NCBI GenBank assembly: GCA_016192035.1
Contig: JACPUW010000018.1
Coordinates: 1-64,000 of the forward strand
Length of the DNA stretch: 64,000 nt
DNA from: Bacteroidota bacterium
Lineage (GTDB): Bacteria; Bacteroidota; Bacteroidia; CAILMK01; JACPUW01
Direction: 5' to 3'
In this document: positions 16,668-26,155 of the stretch, in pieces
Layout of the letters: the number at the start of each line of letters is the position of its first letter
How positions within the stretch are numbered: the stretch's first letter is position 1
Translations under genes and position numbers: made by a program
The notes under the pieces: generated by a model
Database searches by the model: none
What the model was told of the DNA's origin: nothing
Seen by the model: the letters and a program-made list of their open reading frames with translations, nothing else

Positions 16668-16675
16668 TATTTTTG
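16668..16675 (+). promoter_or_regulatory. -7 promoter box for the nif3 operon
   Basis: TATTTTTG on the plus strand, 30 bp upstream of the ATG at 16706, fits TAnnTTTG. It lies in the 70-bp gap shared with the divergent lpxK gene. Confidence 0.5.
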
Positions 16676-16705
16676 ACCAAAAGACACCATCCCTTTACCC
16701 AAAAA

Positions 16706-17800
16706 ATGCAAATAGCAACCATTCTGGATTTTCTGGAAAGCAAAGCCCCACTGGCCCTGCAAGAATCCTATGACAACTGTGGACTGCTCCTGGGCCAGAG
16801 GGAGTGGGAGGCGCGTGCCGCCCTACTTTGCCTTGACTGTACCCCTGCGGTGGTGGACGAAGCCATAGCAAGGGAGTGCAACCTTATTATTTCACACCAT
16901 CCGCTCATTTTTAAGGGATTATCAAGCATAACGGGCAAGTCGGATGTGGAAAAGGCGGTGATACAGGCCATAAGGCATGACATAGCCGTGTATGCCATAC
17001 ACACCAACCTGGACAATGTGGCCCAAGGGGTAAATGCCGCACTGGGCGCCTGTCTGGGTCTTGAAAACCTGGAAATATTGGCGCCAATGGCCAACAAGCT
17101 CAAGAAACTGGTTACCTACGTTCCTGAAGGACATTTAGATACCGTGTCGCAAGCCCTATTTGCCGCTGGGGCAGGCGCCATAGGCAAGTATGACCAATGC
17201 GGGTTTACCCAGGCCGGAATGGGCAGTTTTAGGGCCAGGGATGGTGCCAGTCCCTATGTAGGCCAGTTGGGCATAAAGCACCTAGAGCCAGAGCAAAGGC
17301 TGGAAGTGGTGGTGGAGGCCCATATGGAACAAAAAGTTGTGGATGCCCTCCTCCAGGGCCATCCCTATGAAGAAGTGGCGTATGACCTGGTGCCCCTAAG
17401 CAATGTGCACAAGTGTATTGGTTCAGGTATGGTGGGCACCCTAGCCAGGCCCATGAGCTACGACCAATTTGCCAAACATCTTAAAAAATCACTAGATATC
17501 AAGGCCTTAAGAGCGAGCCCTAGCCACTCGCTGCCCATACACAAGGTAGCCATATGTGGGGGTAGCGGGGTGTTTCTCATGCCGCAGGCCAAACGGCTGG
17601 GCGCCCAGGCCTTTGTGACCGCCGATGCCAAGTACCACGACTTTTTTGAAACCGGGCCCACACTCAGCCTTTTTGACATAGGCCACTATGAAAGCGAACG
17701 GTTTACCATTCAATTGCTCCATTCTTGGCTAAGCGAAAAATTTCCTACTTTTGCGGGCCTTATCACGGAACTGAATACCAACCCCGTAAATTACCTATAA
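16706..17800 (+). CDS. Nif3-like dinuclear metal-centre protein
   Basis: Encodes 364 aa from ATG 16706. The upstream frame is the shadow of lpxK. The family is a hexameric, toroidal metal-binding protein, sometimes called GTP cyclohydrolase I type 2, whose in vivo role is unsettled. The metal ligands are visible: NLIISHHPLIFKGLSSI (double His), YAIHTNLDNV (His and Asp), and the C-terminal DIGHYESERF (His and Glu). The extra middle domain (about residues 125-240, KLVTYVPEGHLDTVSQALFAAGAG) is the PII/CutA-like insert found in longer members. It is followed after 4 bp by the zinc-ribbon gene, an association frequent in Bacteroidota. Confidence 0.93.
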   Translation: MQIATILDFLESKAPLALQESYDNCGLLLGQREWEARAALLCLDCTPAVVDEAIARECNLIISHHPLIFKGLSSITGKSDVEKAVIQAIRHDIAVYAIHTNLDNVAQGVNAALGACLGLENLEILAPMANKLKKLVTYVPEGHLDTVSQALFAAGAGAIGKYDQCGFTQAGMGSFRARDGASPYVGQLGIKHLEPEQRLEVVVEAHMEQKVVDALLQGHPYEEVAYDLVPLSNVHKCIGSGMVGTLARPMSYDQFAKHLKKSLDIKALRASPSHSLPIHKVAICGGSGVFLMPQAKRLGAQAFVTADAKYHDFFETGPTLSLFDIGHYESERFTIQLLHSWLSEKFPTFAGLITELNTNPVNYL

Positions 17801-17804
17801 CTAA

Positions 17805-18572
17805 ATGGATATCACGGTAGAAGAAAAACTGAAGCAGCTCTACAAAGTACAGGCCATAGACTCAAAAATTGACAAGATATACTCCATAAGGGGGGAGTTG
17901 CCCATAGAGGTGGCCGACCTGGAAGACGAGATAGAGGGCTTGCGCACCAGGCTTGACAAACTAAACAGCGACATAGAAGGGCTCAACCTGGACATTACTT
18001 CAAAAAAACAGGCAATCAAGGATTGTGATAACCTGATAAAGAAATACGATGCCCAGTTGGGCGATGTGAAGAACAACCGGGAGTACCTGGCGCTCACCAA
18101 GGAAGTAGAGCTGCAGAACCTGGAAAAAATGGCCTGCGACAAGAAAATAGGAGAGTTTAAACTGGAAATTGAGCAAAAGAAAGAGCAAATAGCCGCATCA
18201 AAGGCCCTGCTCGACGACCGAAAGAAAGACTTGGAAGTAAAGCGCAAGGAGCTCAATAACATAGCCGAAGAAACCCGAAAGGAAGAGGAAACCCTCCAGG
18301 CCATGCGCAAATCTGTTATTGACGGCATAGAGCCACGTTTGTCAAAGGCTTATGAAAGGATCCGCCGCTCCTATACCAATGGCATGGCCGTGGTTCCCAT
18401 TGAGCGCGAATCATGCGGTGGGTGCTACAGCCTTATACCCCCTCAACGCCAACTCGATATTGCCACGCGCAAAAAGGTGATTGTATGCGAACACTGCGGC
18501 AGGATACTGGTGGACATAGACTTGACCGAAAAAACAAAGGCCGAAGTGAACGGCGCCCTGGCAGAGGCTTAG
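17805..18572 (+). CDS. Coiled-coil protein with C-terminal C4 zinc ribbon
   Basis: Encodes 255 aa of the CT398/PF02591-type family. Residues 5-190 form a long antiparallel coiled coil (heptads such as LEDEIEGLRTRLDKLNSDIEG). The C-terminus has a four-cysteine zinc ribbon, ESCGGCYSLIPP plus VIVCEHCGRILV. Chlamydial and helicobacter relatives interact with sigma-54 and flagellar or secretion components; in Bacteroidota the role is unknown. It lies 4 bp behind the nif3-like gene and is clearly co-transcribed. Confidence 0.9.
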   Translation: MDITVEEKLKQLYKVQAIDSKIDKIYSIRGELPIEVADLEDEIEGLRTRLDKLNSDIEGLNLDITSKKQAIKDCDNLIKKYDAQLGDVKNNREYLALTKEVELQNLEKMACDKKIGEFKLEIEQKKEQIAASKALLDDRKKDLEVKRKELNNIAEETRKEEETLQAMRKSVIDGIEPRLSKAYERIRRSYTNGMAVVPIERESCGGCYSLIPPQRQLDIATRKKVIVCEHCGRILVDIDLTEKTKAEVNGALAEA

Positions 18573-18584
18573 CCTGCCTGCCCA

Positions 18585-20075
18585 TTGCTGCGCTTCATCA
18601 TATGCGTATTGCTTTGCCTGCCGCTGTGCGGATATGGGGCATATGTATTTAGTCCCGAATGCCAACACGCCTATGCCCTAACCTTTAGGGGCAGCTTTGA
18701 AGAGGCCAGGCGCAGCCTTTCTGTAGAAAAGGAAAAATCGCCCGACAACGCCGCCATAGATTACTTACTGGTGCTGAATGCATTTATGGCCACCATCACG
18801 GTAGAAGACCCTGTGGGCGACCAAAGTTTTCTGGATGACCAAATACCCCACCTACAGGCACTGGAACAAAGCACCAAGCACCCGTTTAAACTCTATGCCC
18901 TGGGTGAGGCCTACCTGCAGCGCGGCATGGTGGCACTCAGGCTGGGCAACTATGTGAACGGACTACTAGACCTTAAAAAGTCATATGGGCTGCTGGAACG
19001 CAACCTCAAGGAGTACCCCTCCTTTCCGCTCACCAAAAAACCCCTCTACACGCTTCAGGGCATACTGAGCAACGTGCCCGACACCTATAAGCCCATATTT
19101 GAGTTCTTTGGCTACCAAACCGATCAATATGTGGCACTGGCCGAACTGGACAAGCTGCAGCAAGCCCTGCGCACCGACCCTTACTATGGTTTTTTCAGGC
19201 GCGAGGTAGAGCTGGTGCGCGGCATAATGACCCAAGCCCTCACCGATCGGCATGACGATGCCTATGCCATCATCAAAGCCATCACCACCGACTACGGCAG
19301 CAATCCACTGGCGTGCTACGTGAGGGGCAAAATGGCCCTGGACACCAAAAGAACCGATGAAGCCATAGAAATACTGCTGCACTACGCAGGTGAAAAAGCC
19401 CCATTTCAGTTTATGAACTATGACCTGGGGAACGCCTATCTATACTCACACAACAAACTGTGCCTTAAATATTTTGCCGTATTTATTTCACATAGCCCAG
19501 GGCCGGGGCTCAAGAATGATACCTATCTACGGCTGGCCTGGTGGGGCCACCTCAACGGCGATACGGCCATGCGCAGCCTATGGCTGGGTTTTATACAAGA
19601 CCCCTGCCCCTCTGCCCGCGAAAAAGACAAGGTGGCCATAGAGGAAGGCAAAACCCTGGAAATGACCCACCCAGACCTCTTGGCCGGCCGACTGTGGTTT
19701 GACGGTGGGTATTATTCCACTGCCCTGCGGGCAATGGAGGGCCAAGAAGCGGCCTTTGCCACGAGCCCATTCAACCACATACGCCACCTCTACCTCAAGG
19801 CCAGGATACTTGAAGAAATGGGCAAGTACCATGAAGCCATGATGGCCTATGACCAAGTAACCGCCCTGCCTTTTCATTATGAAGAATACTTTGTGCCGGT
19901 GGCTTATTTCCGCAAGGGATGCATATGCGAAACCGCACTCCAGGAGCCCAAAAAAGCCCTGGCGCACTACCGCACCTGCCTTACCTTTAAGAACTACCCC
20001 TACGCCGCCACCTATAAATACAAGTGTCAACTGGGACTAAACCGACTGGAAGGCACAGGGCCCGGCGGCAAGTAA
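18585..20075 (+). CDS. Secreted TPR-repeat protein, function unknown
   Basis: Encodes 496 aa. No ATG fits the start: TTG at 18585 opens a hydrophobic signal peptide ([20 protein letters not shown]), so I take TTG as initiation, 12 bp after the previous stop. The mature protein is a chain of helix pairs typical of tetratricopeptide repeats ([58 protein letters not shown] type). Similar long TPR proteins are widespread in Bacteroidota with no assigned function; a periplasmic scaffold is plausible. It is the third gene of the nif3 transcript. Confidence 0.8.
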   Translation: MLRFIICVLLCLPLCGYGAYVFSPECQHAYALTFRGSFEEARRSLSVEKEKSPDNAAIDYLLVLNAFMATITVEDPVGDQSFLDDQIPHLQALEQSTKHPFKLYALGEAYLQRGMVALRLGNYVNGLLDLKKSYGLLERNLKEYPSFPLTKKPLYTLQGILSNVPDTYKPIFEFFGYQTDQYVALAELDKLQQALRTDPYYGFFRREVELVRGIMTQALTDRHDDAYAIIKAITTDYGSNPLACYVRGKMALDTKRTDEAIEILLHYAGEKAPFQFMNYDLGNAYLYSHNKLCLKYFAVFISHSPGPGLKNDTYLRLAWWGHLNGDTAMRSLWLGFIQDPCPSAREKDKVAIEEGKTLEMTHPDLLAGRLWFDGGYYSTALRAMEGQEAAFATSPFNHIRHLYLKARILEEMGKYHEAMMAYDQVTALPFHYEEYFVPVAYFRKGCICETALQEPKKALAHYRTCLTFKNYPYAATYKYKCQLGLNRLEGTGPGGK

Positions 20076-20102
20076 TTGGCCAACGGGCAAGGAACTTATT
20101 TT

Positions 20103-20110
20103 TAGTTTTG
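20103..20110 (+). promoter_or_regulatory. -7 promoter box for the aldolase gene
   Basis: TAGTTTTG, 18 bp before the ATG at 20128, matches TAnnTTTG. The -33 element is unclear. Confidence 0.5.
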
Positions 20111-20127
20111 CCCAAAATTCTCACCGG

Positions 20128-21189
20128 ATGCACATAGACAGAATTACCGAGTTGTTGGGGACACAGGCCAACTTACTCAGCCACAAATGCCAGACCATAG
20201 ACAAAGAACTGCTTCACCTTCCTGGGCCCGATTTTGTGGACCGAGTGATGCGCGATACCAACCGGAGCAACAAGGTGCTGGTAAACCTGCAGCGGATCTT
20301 TGGGGCAGGCCGGCTGGGCAACACGGGCTATGTATCAATTCTGCCTGTGGACCAAGGCATAGAGCATACGGCAGGGGCCTCTTTTAGCCCCAACCCTAGG
20401 TATTTTGACCCAGCCAACATAGTAGAGTTGGCACTGGAAGGCGGCTGCAACGGGGTGGCATCCACCTACGGGGTGCTGGCTTCGGTATCGAGAAAATATG
20501 CCCACAAAATACCCTTTGTGGTTAAACTAAATCACAACGAGCTACTTACCTATCCCAACAAAAATGACCAGGTACTCTACGGCACGGTAGAAGATGCCTG
20601 GAACATGGGCGCAGCAGCCGTGGGGGCCACCATATACTTTGGTTCGGCCGAGAGCACCCGCCAGATAGTGGAAATAGCTGAGGCTTTTGCCCATGCACAT
20701 GAACTGGGCATGGCCACTATACTGTGGTGCTATACGCGCAACAACGCGTTTAAGAAAGATGGGGTGGACTACCATACCGCCGCCGACCTCACTGGCCAGG
20801 CCAACCACCTGGGCGTGACCATACAAGCCGATATTATAAAGCAAAAACTGCCCGACTGCAATGGGGGCTTTACTGCCATAGGATTTGGCAAGACCCACAA
20901 AAAGATGTACGGCGAGCTAAGCAGCGACAACATGATAGACCTATGCCGCTACCAGGTAGCCAACTGCTATATGGGCCGCGCGGGGCTCATCAATTCGGGA
21001 GGGGCCAGCACAGGCTCGGCCAACGATGACCTGGCAGAGGGCGTGCTCACCGCAGTGGTGAACAAACGGGCAGGCGGCACCGGGCTTATCCTGGGCCGAA
21101 AGGCATTTCAGGCACCGATAAAGGAAGGAATTGCCCTGCTCAATGCCGTGCAAGACGTGTATCTATGCCCCCAAGTAACCGTGGCATAA
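20128..21189 (+). CDS. fbaB: Class I fructose-bisphosphate aldolase (DhnA/FbaB type)
   Basis: Encodes 353 aa. The enzyme interconverts fructose 1,6-bisphosphate with DHAP and glyceraldehyde 3-phosphate through a Schiff-base lysine, in glycolysis and gluconeogenesis. Family marks include [65 protein letters not shown] and the phosphate-binding C-terminal part [20 protein letters not shown]. Length is close to E. coli FbaB (350 aa). It has its own promoter and precedes accD by 35 bp on the same strand. Confidence 0.93.
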   Translation: MHIDRITELLGTQANLLSHKCQTIDKELLHLPGPDFVDRVMRDTNRSNKVLVNLQRIFGAGRLGNTGYVSILPVDQGIEHTAGASFSPNPRYFDPANIVELALEGGCNGVASTYGVLASVSRKYAHKIPFVVKLNHNELLTYPNKNDQVLYGTVEDAWNMGAAAVGATIYFGSAESTRQIVEIAEAFAHAHELGMATILWCYTRNNAFKKDGVDYHTAADLTGQANHLGVTIQADIIKQKLPDCNGGFTAIGFGKTHKKMYGELSSDNMIDLCRYQVANCYMGRAGLINSGGASTGSANDDLAEGVLTAVVNKRAGGTGLILGRKAFQAPIKEGIALLNAVQDVYLCPQVTVA

Positions 21190-21224
21190 GGAATTTTTGG
21201 TAAAATCATTAAAAATCAAGACCC

Positions 21225-22115
21225 ATGAAGTGGTTCAAGCGCGTGAAGGAGGGCATCCTTACTTCAACCCAGGAAAAAAAGGAAATACCCGATGGCCTGT
21301 GGTGGCAATGCCCCAGCTGTAAAGAAAAAGTCACTTCAAAGGAGCTGCAGGCCAACCTGGGCGTTTGTCCCAAATGCGGCCACCATGACCGCATTGGTTC
21401 GCAGGAATACTTTGAACTGCTCTTTGACGATGGCCAGTTCCAAGAATTAAACGCCAACATGTCATCAGCTGACCCACTGCACTTTATAGACACCAAAGCC
21501 TACCCTGACCGTTTGGTGGCCGCGCAGAAATCCACCAAATTGCGCGACGCGGTGCGCACCGCCCAGGGCAAAATAGGTGGCCACGGTGCCGTGGTGGCCT
21601 GTATGGACTTTGATTTTATTGGCGGGAGCATGGGTTCGGTGGTGGGCGAGAAGATAAGCCGGGGAATAGACTGCGCCATAAAAAACCGCCTTGGAATGAT
21701 CATCATTTCAAAATCAGGCGGGGCCCGGATGATGGAAGCCGCTTTTTCGCTTATGCAAATGGCCAAGACCTCAGCCAAATTGGCGCTGCTGGCCGAAGCC
21801 AAACTGCCCTATATATCCGTGCTAACCGACCCCACCACGGGAGGGGTAACCGCTTCATACGCCATGCTGGGCGATGTGAACCTGGCCGAACCCAATGCCC
21901 TGATCGGCTTTGCCGGCCCACGGGTAATCAAGGAAACCATTAAGAAAGACCTCCCTGCCGGTTTTCAGCGCTCAGAATTTTTACTGGAACATGGGCTGGT
22001 AGATGTGATAGTGGAACGCGCCGCACTTAAACCCACCATAAGCAACCTACTGTGCATGATGAAGGTAACCAAGAAAAAGAAACGAGAAGCCAAGGAAGAA
22101 ACGGCCCAGGCCTAG
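21225..22115 (+). CDS. accD: Acetyl-CoA carboxylase carboxyltransferase beta subunit
   Basis: Encodes 296 aa. It transfers carboxyl from biotin to acetyl-CoA as the alpha2beta2 transferase with AccA, the first step of fatty acid synthesis. The N-terminal zinc ribbon is [11 protein letters not shown]...[10 protein letters not shown]. The crotonase-fold carboxyltransferase core follows with [41 protein letters not shown] and [13 protein letters not shown]. The C-terminus is short and Lys/Glu-rich. No accA, accB or accC is nearby, as is usual in the phylum. Confidence 0.96.
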   Translation: MKWFKRVKEGILTSTQEKKEIPDGLWWQCPSCKEKVTSKELQANLGVCPKCGHHDRIGSQEYFELLFDDGQFQELNANMSSADPLHFIDTKAYPDRLVAAQKSTKLRDAVRTAQGKIGGHGAVVACMDFDFIGGSMGSVVGEKISRGIDCAIKNRLGMIIISKSGGARMMEAAFSLMQMAKTSAKLALLAEAKLPYISVLTDPTTGGVTASYAMLGDVNLAEPNALIGFAGPRVIKETIKKDLPAGFQRSEFLLEHGLVDVIVERAALKPTISNLLCMMKVTKKKKREAKEETAQA

Positions 22116-22309
22116 CGCGGCCTGTATAAATGCAGCGCACCACTTTGCTGCTTAGCTCATGCCTACCCTTTGGCAGCCATACCAAATGGCGCAGCCGCCA
22201 GCCACACAGGGGCCCGGGCGGCGCAACAATGGGGCGGGTGGATATACATAGTTGCCCATGCCCTACGCTGCCCCATTGCCCTACATTTCTCCAGCGCTAC
22301 TATGTCCTT

Positions 22310-22642
22310 TCAATCCATCTCAAAAACATAAATCCGTCCATATTCTGCCCATACAGATTGGGTAGCAACCAGCCGGTAACCCTTTTCGCGCATGATATTT
22401 AATTGATTGGTCACTGTACCCATATTAACCGCTATATCAGTGGATACCCTTTTCAATTCCACCGTTTCCACATTGCCGTCAGGGTAATTCAAAACCAAAT
22501 GAGGCTTTTTCGCAAGGGCACCACCTTCTATAACTGTCATGGTGGCGTAGCCGCCGGTAGCAGGCGCGCCGTTTCTAAATCCAAAAAAGGCCACAACGGC
22601 CATAATTATCAGGGTTCCAAAAATTAATGTTGCTTTTCTCAT
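22310..22642 (-). CDS. Small membrane-anchored hypothetical protein
   Basis: Encodes 110 aa. The N-terminal segment MRKATLIFGTLIIMAVVAFFGF is a signal anchor, and the rest is a soluble domain with GYATMTVIEGG, HLVLNYPDGNVETVELK and MREKGYRLVATQSV. The last piece resembles a DUF4177-like small alpha/beta fold, but the match is weak. It stands alone between accD and the tandem repeat, with a possible tiny partner ORF 18 bp upstream. Confidence 0.65.
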   Translation of the reverse strand: MRKATLIFGTLIIMAVVAFFGFRNGAPATGGYATMTVIEGGALAKKPHLVLNYPDGNVETVELKRVSTDIAVNMGTVTNQLNIMREKGYRLVATQSVWAEYGRIYVFEMD

Positions 22643-22660
22643 GTGGGTGTCTTGTATTTC

Positions 22661-22837
22661 CTACTCGTAAGGCTTTTCGGTTCCGCCCCGTTTGAAATGG
22701 TTTCTGGGCTCCATGTTTTTCAGCCAATTATGCCAATGTTGGCCAGGAAGGCCGGGTACCTGGCCCTTGTTCACCCCTGGCTTATAGCCAGTTTGAACCC
22801 GTGTGTACCTTTTTAAGTCATAGTCTGTATTTTTTAT
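22661..22837 (-). CDS. Possible 58-codon ORF without a standard start
   Basis: A frame open from 22837 to TAG at 22661 reads protein-like (YTRVQTGYKPGVNKGQVPGL, then HWHNWLKNMEPRNHF). It has a -7 promoter box just upstream and the 110-aa gene 18 bp downstream. There is no upstream ATG in frame. The only ATG is internal and leaves 17 codons, a GTG lies mid-frame, and an ATG in another frame stops after one codon (ATGACTTAA). It may be a remnant, a non-ATG gene or chance. Confidence 0.3.
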   Translation of the reverse strand: MKNTDYDLKRYTRVQTGYKPGVNKGQVPGLPGQHWHNWLKNMEPRNHFKRGGTEKPYE

Positions 22838-22841
22838 TTAA

Positions 22842-22849
22842 CAAATGTA
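22842..22849 (-). promoter_or_regulatory. -7 promoter box, minus strand
   Basis: TACATTTG on the minus strand fits the phylum consensus. It would drive the small ORF and the 110-aa membrane protein. Confidence 0.45.
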
Positions 22850-22980
22850 TCGATTAGTGCCCATGGCCCCATGTTCTTTTTTTGTTAAGAAAATTCCTCG
22901 CTTACCTCCCACGCCTCATACCCCTATGGCCAGGCCAATGTCCATGCAATAGCCCCATCAATCAACCATCCCCCCTAAAC

Positions 22981-23104
22981 ACTTATCACTTATCACTCAT
23001 CACTCATCACTTATCTCTCATCACTCATCACTTATCTCTCATCACTCATCACTCATCACTCATCACTCATCACTCATCACTTATCTCTCATCACTCATCA
23101 CTCA
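22981..23104. repeat. Tandem heptamer repeat (ATCACTC and variants)
   Basis: About 17 copies of a 7-bp unit, ATCACTC, with variants ATCTCTC and ACTTATC arranged in a higher-order pattern. The block runs into the stop codon of the cotH gene: on the minus strand the units read TGATGAG, so the reading frame ends in a string of TGA codons. This looks like slippage-driven expansion. The remainder of 22850-22980 holds nothing recognisable. Confidence 0.85.
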
Positions 23105-24321
23105 ATCCTAAAACTGGGCCTGTATGCATGCCAACTCCTGATTTGATCGGCCACAAACGGCCAAATGCCCGGTATTTCAAGTCCCATACCCCCATGCATG
23201 GGTCGCCTAAGCGAGCCGCGAAGCCCTTCCAATCCAAAAAAAGATACCGTGTCGGTCCTCACATACGGCCTTATCAACCGCATGTGCCTGCGCGACATTT
23301 GCTTAAAATCCCTATTGCCCAGATAGTCCGCTATTTCGTCGCAGGCATCGCGGTACATCTCGCGGTACTGTGGCAGCCTGCATATGGCAGCTATCAAGGG
23401 GTTGCCCACGTTAAACACGTTCGGCATGCGCCACACCGCCGAATCCTGCCCATAGCCAAAAGACTGGTTATAGTCCCAAGGTATCCAGTGCAATTGTCCA
23501 TCGGCAGTCTGGTATAGATAGTAGTTGTGGCACTGCCCCCAGGCCATGCCGTCGGCATTGGCCAGAAACATGTCAACCGCCAGGCAGCTTACCAACTCCT
23601 GCACATTCACCCACATGCCAAGGCTATCGGCCAGGTCGCGGTTGCTGCCCTGCTGCAGCAGCCTAATCAGGGATTGCAGGTTACCCCAGCCCTTTTTGGC
23701 CTCCTTATTCTTGGCTACCACTTTGTTGTGCTTCAAATCCCCCGGCTCAAAACAAAACCCATTTCCCTCATACAGTGCACCACCATCCTCCCCAAAATGG
23801 TGCAGCAAAAAAGGCTTTTCTATAGGTTCTACCACCACATACAGGCCCAAATACCTGCCATCAAGGTACACTGCCGCCCAGCCCGTGCGCGGCGCTGACA
23901 CCCCCAAGTGGCGCAGCAGGTCAAACGAGAGCACCTCCCGCTGAAAGGAAGGGTCCTCAAAGGCGTTGCCAAGGGTAAACTCCGCCACCCCTTCATACGT
24001 CTGTGGGGCAAACGCATTGATCTTTATCCTAAGCGGCGTCTTGCCCGACCAGGCAAAACTATTGGACAATTCCCCCTTTTCCCTTATGCCTATACTGTCA
24101 AAAAACTGCCCATTGATCATAGCATATACCTTGTGGTACTGCTTGTTGCCCTGCTTATAGTCGCGCTTCATATGGGCAGGCAGGTAGGGGTTGGTTGAAA
24201 AAATCCGCACCTCGTTCACCTTCAGGTGCTGGTACAGATATTCAGCATAGGGGCTCGCCTGCACATGGGTAGCAGCCAGCAAACTGATTATGGCCCATCC
24301 CGCCCAGCTACGCCCCCACAT
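23098..24321 (-). CDS. CotH-family secreted protein kinase-like protein
   Basis: Encodes 407 aa with a signal peptide (WAGWAIISLLAATHVQASPY). The CotH domain fills the protein: NEVRIFSTNPYLPAHMKRDY at the start, GIREKGELSNSFAWSGKTPLRIKINAF, a kinase-like lobe with YLGLYVVVEPIEKPFLL, SCLAVDMFLANADGMAWGQCHNYYLY and LHWIPWDYNQSFG carrying an aspartate of the active region. CotH of Bacillus is an atypical kinase of spore coat; in Gram-negatives the substrate is unknown. The 3' end runs into the heptamer repeat. The start overlaps the end of the aminotransferase gene by 14 bp. Confidence 0.88.
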   Translation of the reverse strand: MWGRSWAGWAIISLLAATHVQASPYAEYLYQHLKVNEVRIFSTNPYLPAHMKRDYKQGNKQYHKVYAMINGQFFDSIGIREKGELSNSFAWSGKTPLRIKINAFAPQTYEGVAEFTLGNAFEDPSFQREVLSFDLLRHLGVSAPRTGWAAVYLDGRYLGLYVVVEPIEKPFLLHHFGEDGGALYEGNGFCFEPGDLKHNKVVAKNKEAKKGWGNLQSLIRLLQQGSNRDLADSLGMWVNVQELVSCLAVDMFLANADGMAWGQCHNYYLYQTADGQLHWIPWDYNQSFGYGQDSAVWRMPNVFNVGNPLIAAICRLPQYREMYRDACDEIADYLGNRDFKQMSRRHMRLIRPYVRTDTVSFFGLEGLRGSLRRPMHGGMGLEIPGIWPFVADQIRSWHAYRPSFRIE

Positions 24322-25561
24322 GTGCTATTCCACGGTTAATGATCTCAATAGCCAAGTCCAGTTCGTCATAGCTTATGTTGAGCGGCGGCGATACCCTTAC
24401 CGCCCCATCGTTAAATAAAAACCAATCGGTAATCAACCCCTCCCCTACACAGGAATCCACCAGCGCGCCCACTTGCTTCGCGTTTTCAAGCACCAGGGCC
24501 ATCAAGAGTCCCTCCCCCCGCACCTCAGCGCCTTGTATATGCCTGGCTATATACCGCCCCTTGGCTTCTACATGGGCTACCACACCACTCAATTCCAACG
24601 CAGTACACATAGCCAGACCGGCGGCACATGATACCGGGTGCCCTCCAAAGGTGGTAATATGGCCCAGCATAGGGCTATGCGAAAAAATGGCCATCCGTTC
24701 GGCTGATGATATGAAAGCGCCCAAGGGCATGCCACCGCCCAAAGCCTTGCCCAGCAGGAGTATATCAGGTTCTACCCCGTACTTCTGGCAGGCAAACATG
24801 GCCCCCAACCTCCCAAATCCGGTTTGTATCTCGTCAAACACCAGCAGGGCGCCCACCTGTTGGCACCGTTCGCGGGCCGCCCGCAGGTAACCCGTCTGGG
24901 CTGCCACAGCGCCCGCCTCTGCCTGCACCGGCTCCACCATAAAACAGGCAGTCTGGTGGGTAATCTTTTCCAGGTCATCAAAATTGTTAAACTCAATTTG
25001 TTCACAGTTGGGCAGCAATGGCCCAAAAGGATCCTTCAGCCATGCACCCCCGGCCAGGCTTAGGGCGCCCTGGCTGCTTCCGTGGTAGGCATTGGTGCAT
25101 GATACCATGTGGCTGCGCCCGGTAATCCTTTTGGCCAGTTTCATGGCGCCTTCAGTGGCTTCGGTGCCCGAGTTGGTAAAATACACCGACGATAGACCAG
25201 CAGGCAGTCTATCCAGTATCCATTCGGCGTAGCGCACCTGCGGCGACTGTACAAACTCCCCATATACCATCACATGCAAGTGCTTGGCGGCCTGCTCCTG
25301 CACTGCATGCACCACGTCCGGGTGCTGGTGGCCCATGGCACTCACGCTTATGCCTGAAATCAAGTCCAGGTACCGCTTCCCATCGGTAGTGGTGATCCAA
25401 GGTCCCTGGGCAGAGGCTACCTCCAACATAAGGGGCCGCGGGTTGGTTTGTGCCAGGCTGTGAAGGAACCGGGCCCGCAGCGAACCGCCGGCCACGGCCT
25501 TGATTAAAGTATTAGGCAAGGGTGTTGGGTTTGTTTGGCAAAAATGGGCCTTGCAGCCCAA
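24308..25561 (-). CDS. Class III (ornithine-type) PLP aminotransferase
   Basis: Encodes up to 417 aa; the first 30 residues may not be translated. Fold type I PLP enzyme: YFTNSGTEATEGAMKLAKR, SCTNAYHGSSQGALSL, LLVFDEIQTGFGRLGAMFA (Asp binding the PLP nitrogen) and DILLLGKALGGGMPLGAF with the Schiff-base lysine, then GHITTFGGHPVSCAAG. The family contains acetylornithine, ornithine and related omega-aminotransferases. The substrate cannot be told from sequence, and no arginine genes are nearby. It is the upstream partner of the cotH gene. Confidence 0.88.
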   Translation of the reverse strand: MGCKAHFCQTNPTPLPNTLIKAVAGGSLRARFLHSLAQTNPRPLMLEVASAQGPWITTTDGKRYLDLISGISVSAMGHQHPDVVHAVQEQAAKHLHVMVYGEFVQSPQVRYAEWILDRLPAGLSSVYFTNSGTEATEGAMKLAKRITGRSHMVSCTNAYHGSSQGALSLAGGAWLKDPFGPLLPNCEQIEFNNFDDLEKITHQTACFMVEPVQAEAGAVAAQTGYLRAARERCQQVGALLVFDEIQTGFGRLGAMFACQKYGVEPDILLLGKALGGGMPLGAFISSAERMAIFSHSPMLGHITTFGGHPVSCAAGLAMCTALELSGVVAHVEAKGRYIARHIQGAEVRGEGLLMALVLENAKQVGALVDSCVGEGLITDWFLFNDGAVRVSPPLNISYDELDLAIEIINRGIAHVGA

Positions 25562-25691
25562 TCACCCACCTGTGCCGGGGCATTGAGTAGCCTCCCCTCC
25601 CCTGGGCCTACGCACCAAAAAAGCCCCAAACACTGGGTTTGGAGCTTGCCAAAACGACACGTGCGTGACACGTTACGAACAAACTAAGTGG

Positions 25692-26153
25692 CTAGCGGTC
25701 ATCCACAGGCCCTCTCATGCGCTCCAGAAGGGTGCGCTTGTACATCATTTCTGCGCGGTGTATCAAGGCCACCTTGCGTATTGGCAGTATCTTTTTGTAC
25801 TTCAAGTAGTACTCCTCCGTTAGGAGCACCTCCTCCTTTCTCAGCGCCACCATACGGTCTATCAGTTCTTCCAGTTCGGCATCATCCAGTTCGTTAAAAT
25901 TGGCCTCCACCTGGTCCCGTATATCGCGCTCCTGCGCCATAATGGCTTCCCGCTTCTCTTCCAGCTCATTGAATATTGGCCAGAATTTCTCCGCTTCGGC
26001 AGGGGTAAGGCGCAGCACCCGGGTATATATGCCTATTTTGAGTGACTTGGCCTCATCCTTATTGAATTCGCCCCGTGGTGGCTGGGCCATCAGTACTTGA
26101 GACCATGGCAACCATAGGGCTGCCGTCATCAGCAACAGTTGTATTATTTTCAT
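25692..26153 (-). CDS. Spy/CpxP-like periplasmic protein
   Basis: Encodes 153 aa with signal peptide MKIIQLLLMTAALWLPWSQVLMA. The mature part is all-helical and highly charged (LTPAEAEKFWPIFNELEEKR, DAELEELIDRMVALRKEE, EYYLKYKKILPIRKVALIHR), as in the LTxxQ/Spy-CpxP envelope-stress family, which act as periplasmic chaperones or as sensors. It ends a sigma / anti-sigma / Spy-like trio on the minus strand, so it is likely both target and modulator of that sigma factor. Confidence 0.82.
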   Translation of the reverse strand: MKIIQLLLMTAALWLPWSQVLMAQPPRGEFNKDEAKSLKIGIYTRVLRLTPAEAEKFWPIFNELEEKREAIMAQERDIRDQVEANFNELDDAELEELIDRMVALRKEEVLLTEEYYLKYKKILPIRKVALIHRAEMMYKRTLLERMRGPVDDR

Positions 26154-26155
26154 AA

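Noticed and set aside
22981-23104. Repeat block considered as a CRISPR array
   Set aside because: The unit is 7 bp with no spacers, so it is a simple tandem repeat.
22882-23517. Plus-strand ORF of 211 codons through the heptamer repeat
   Set aside because: It translates the repeat into Ser/Leu/Ile/Thr/His words and is antisense to cotH; not a gene.
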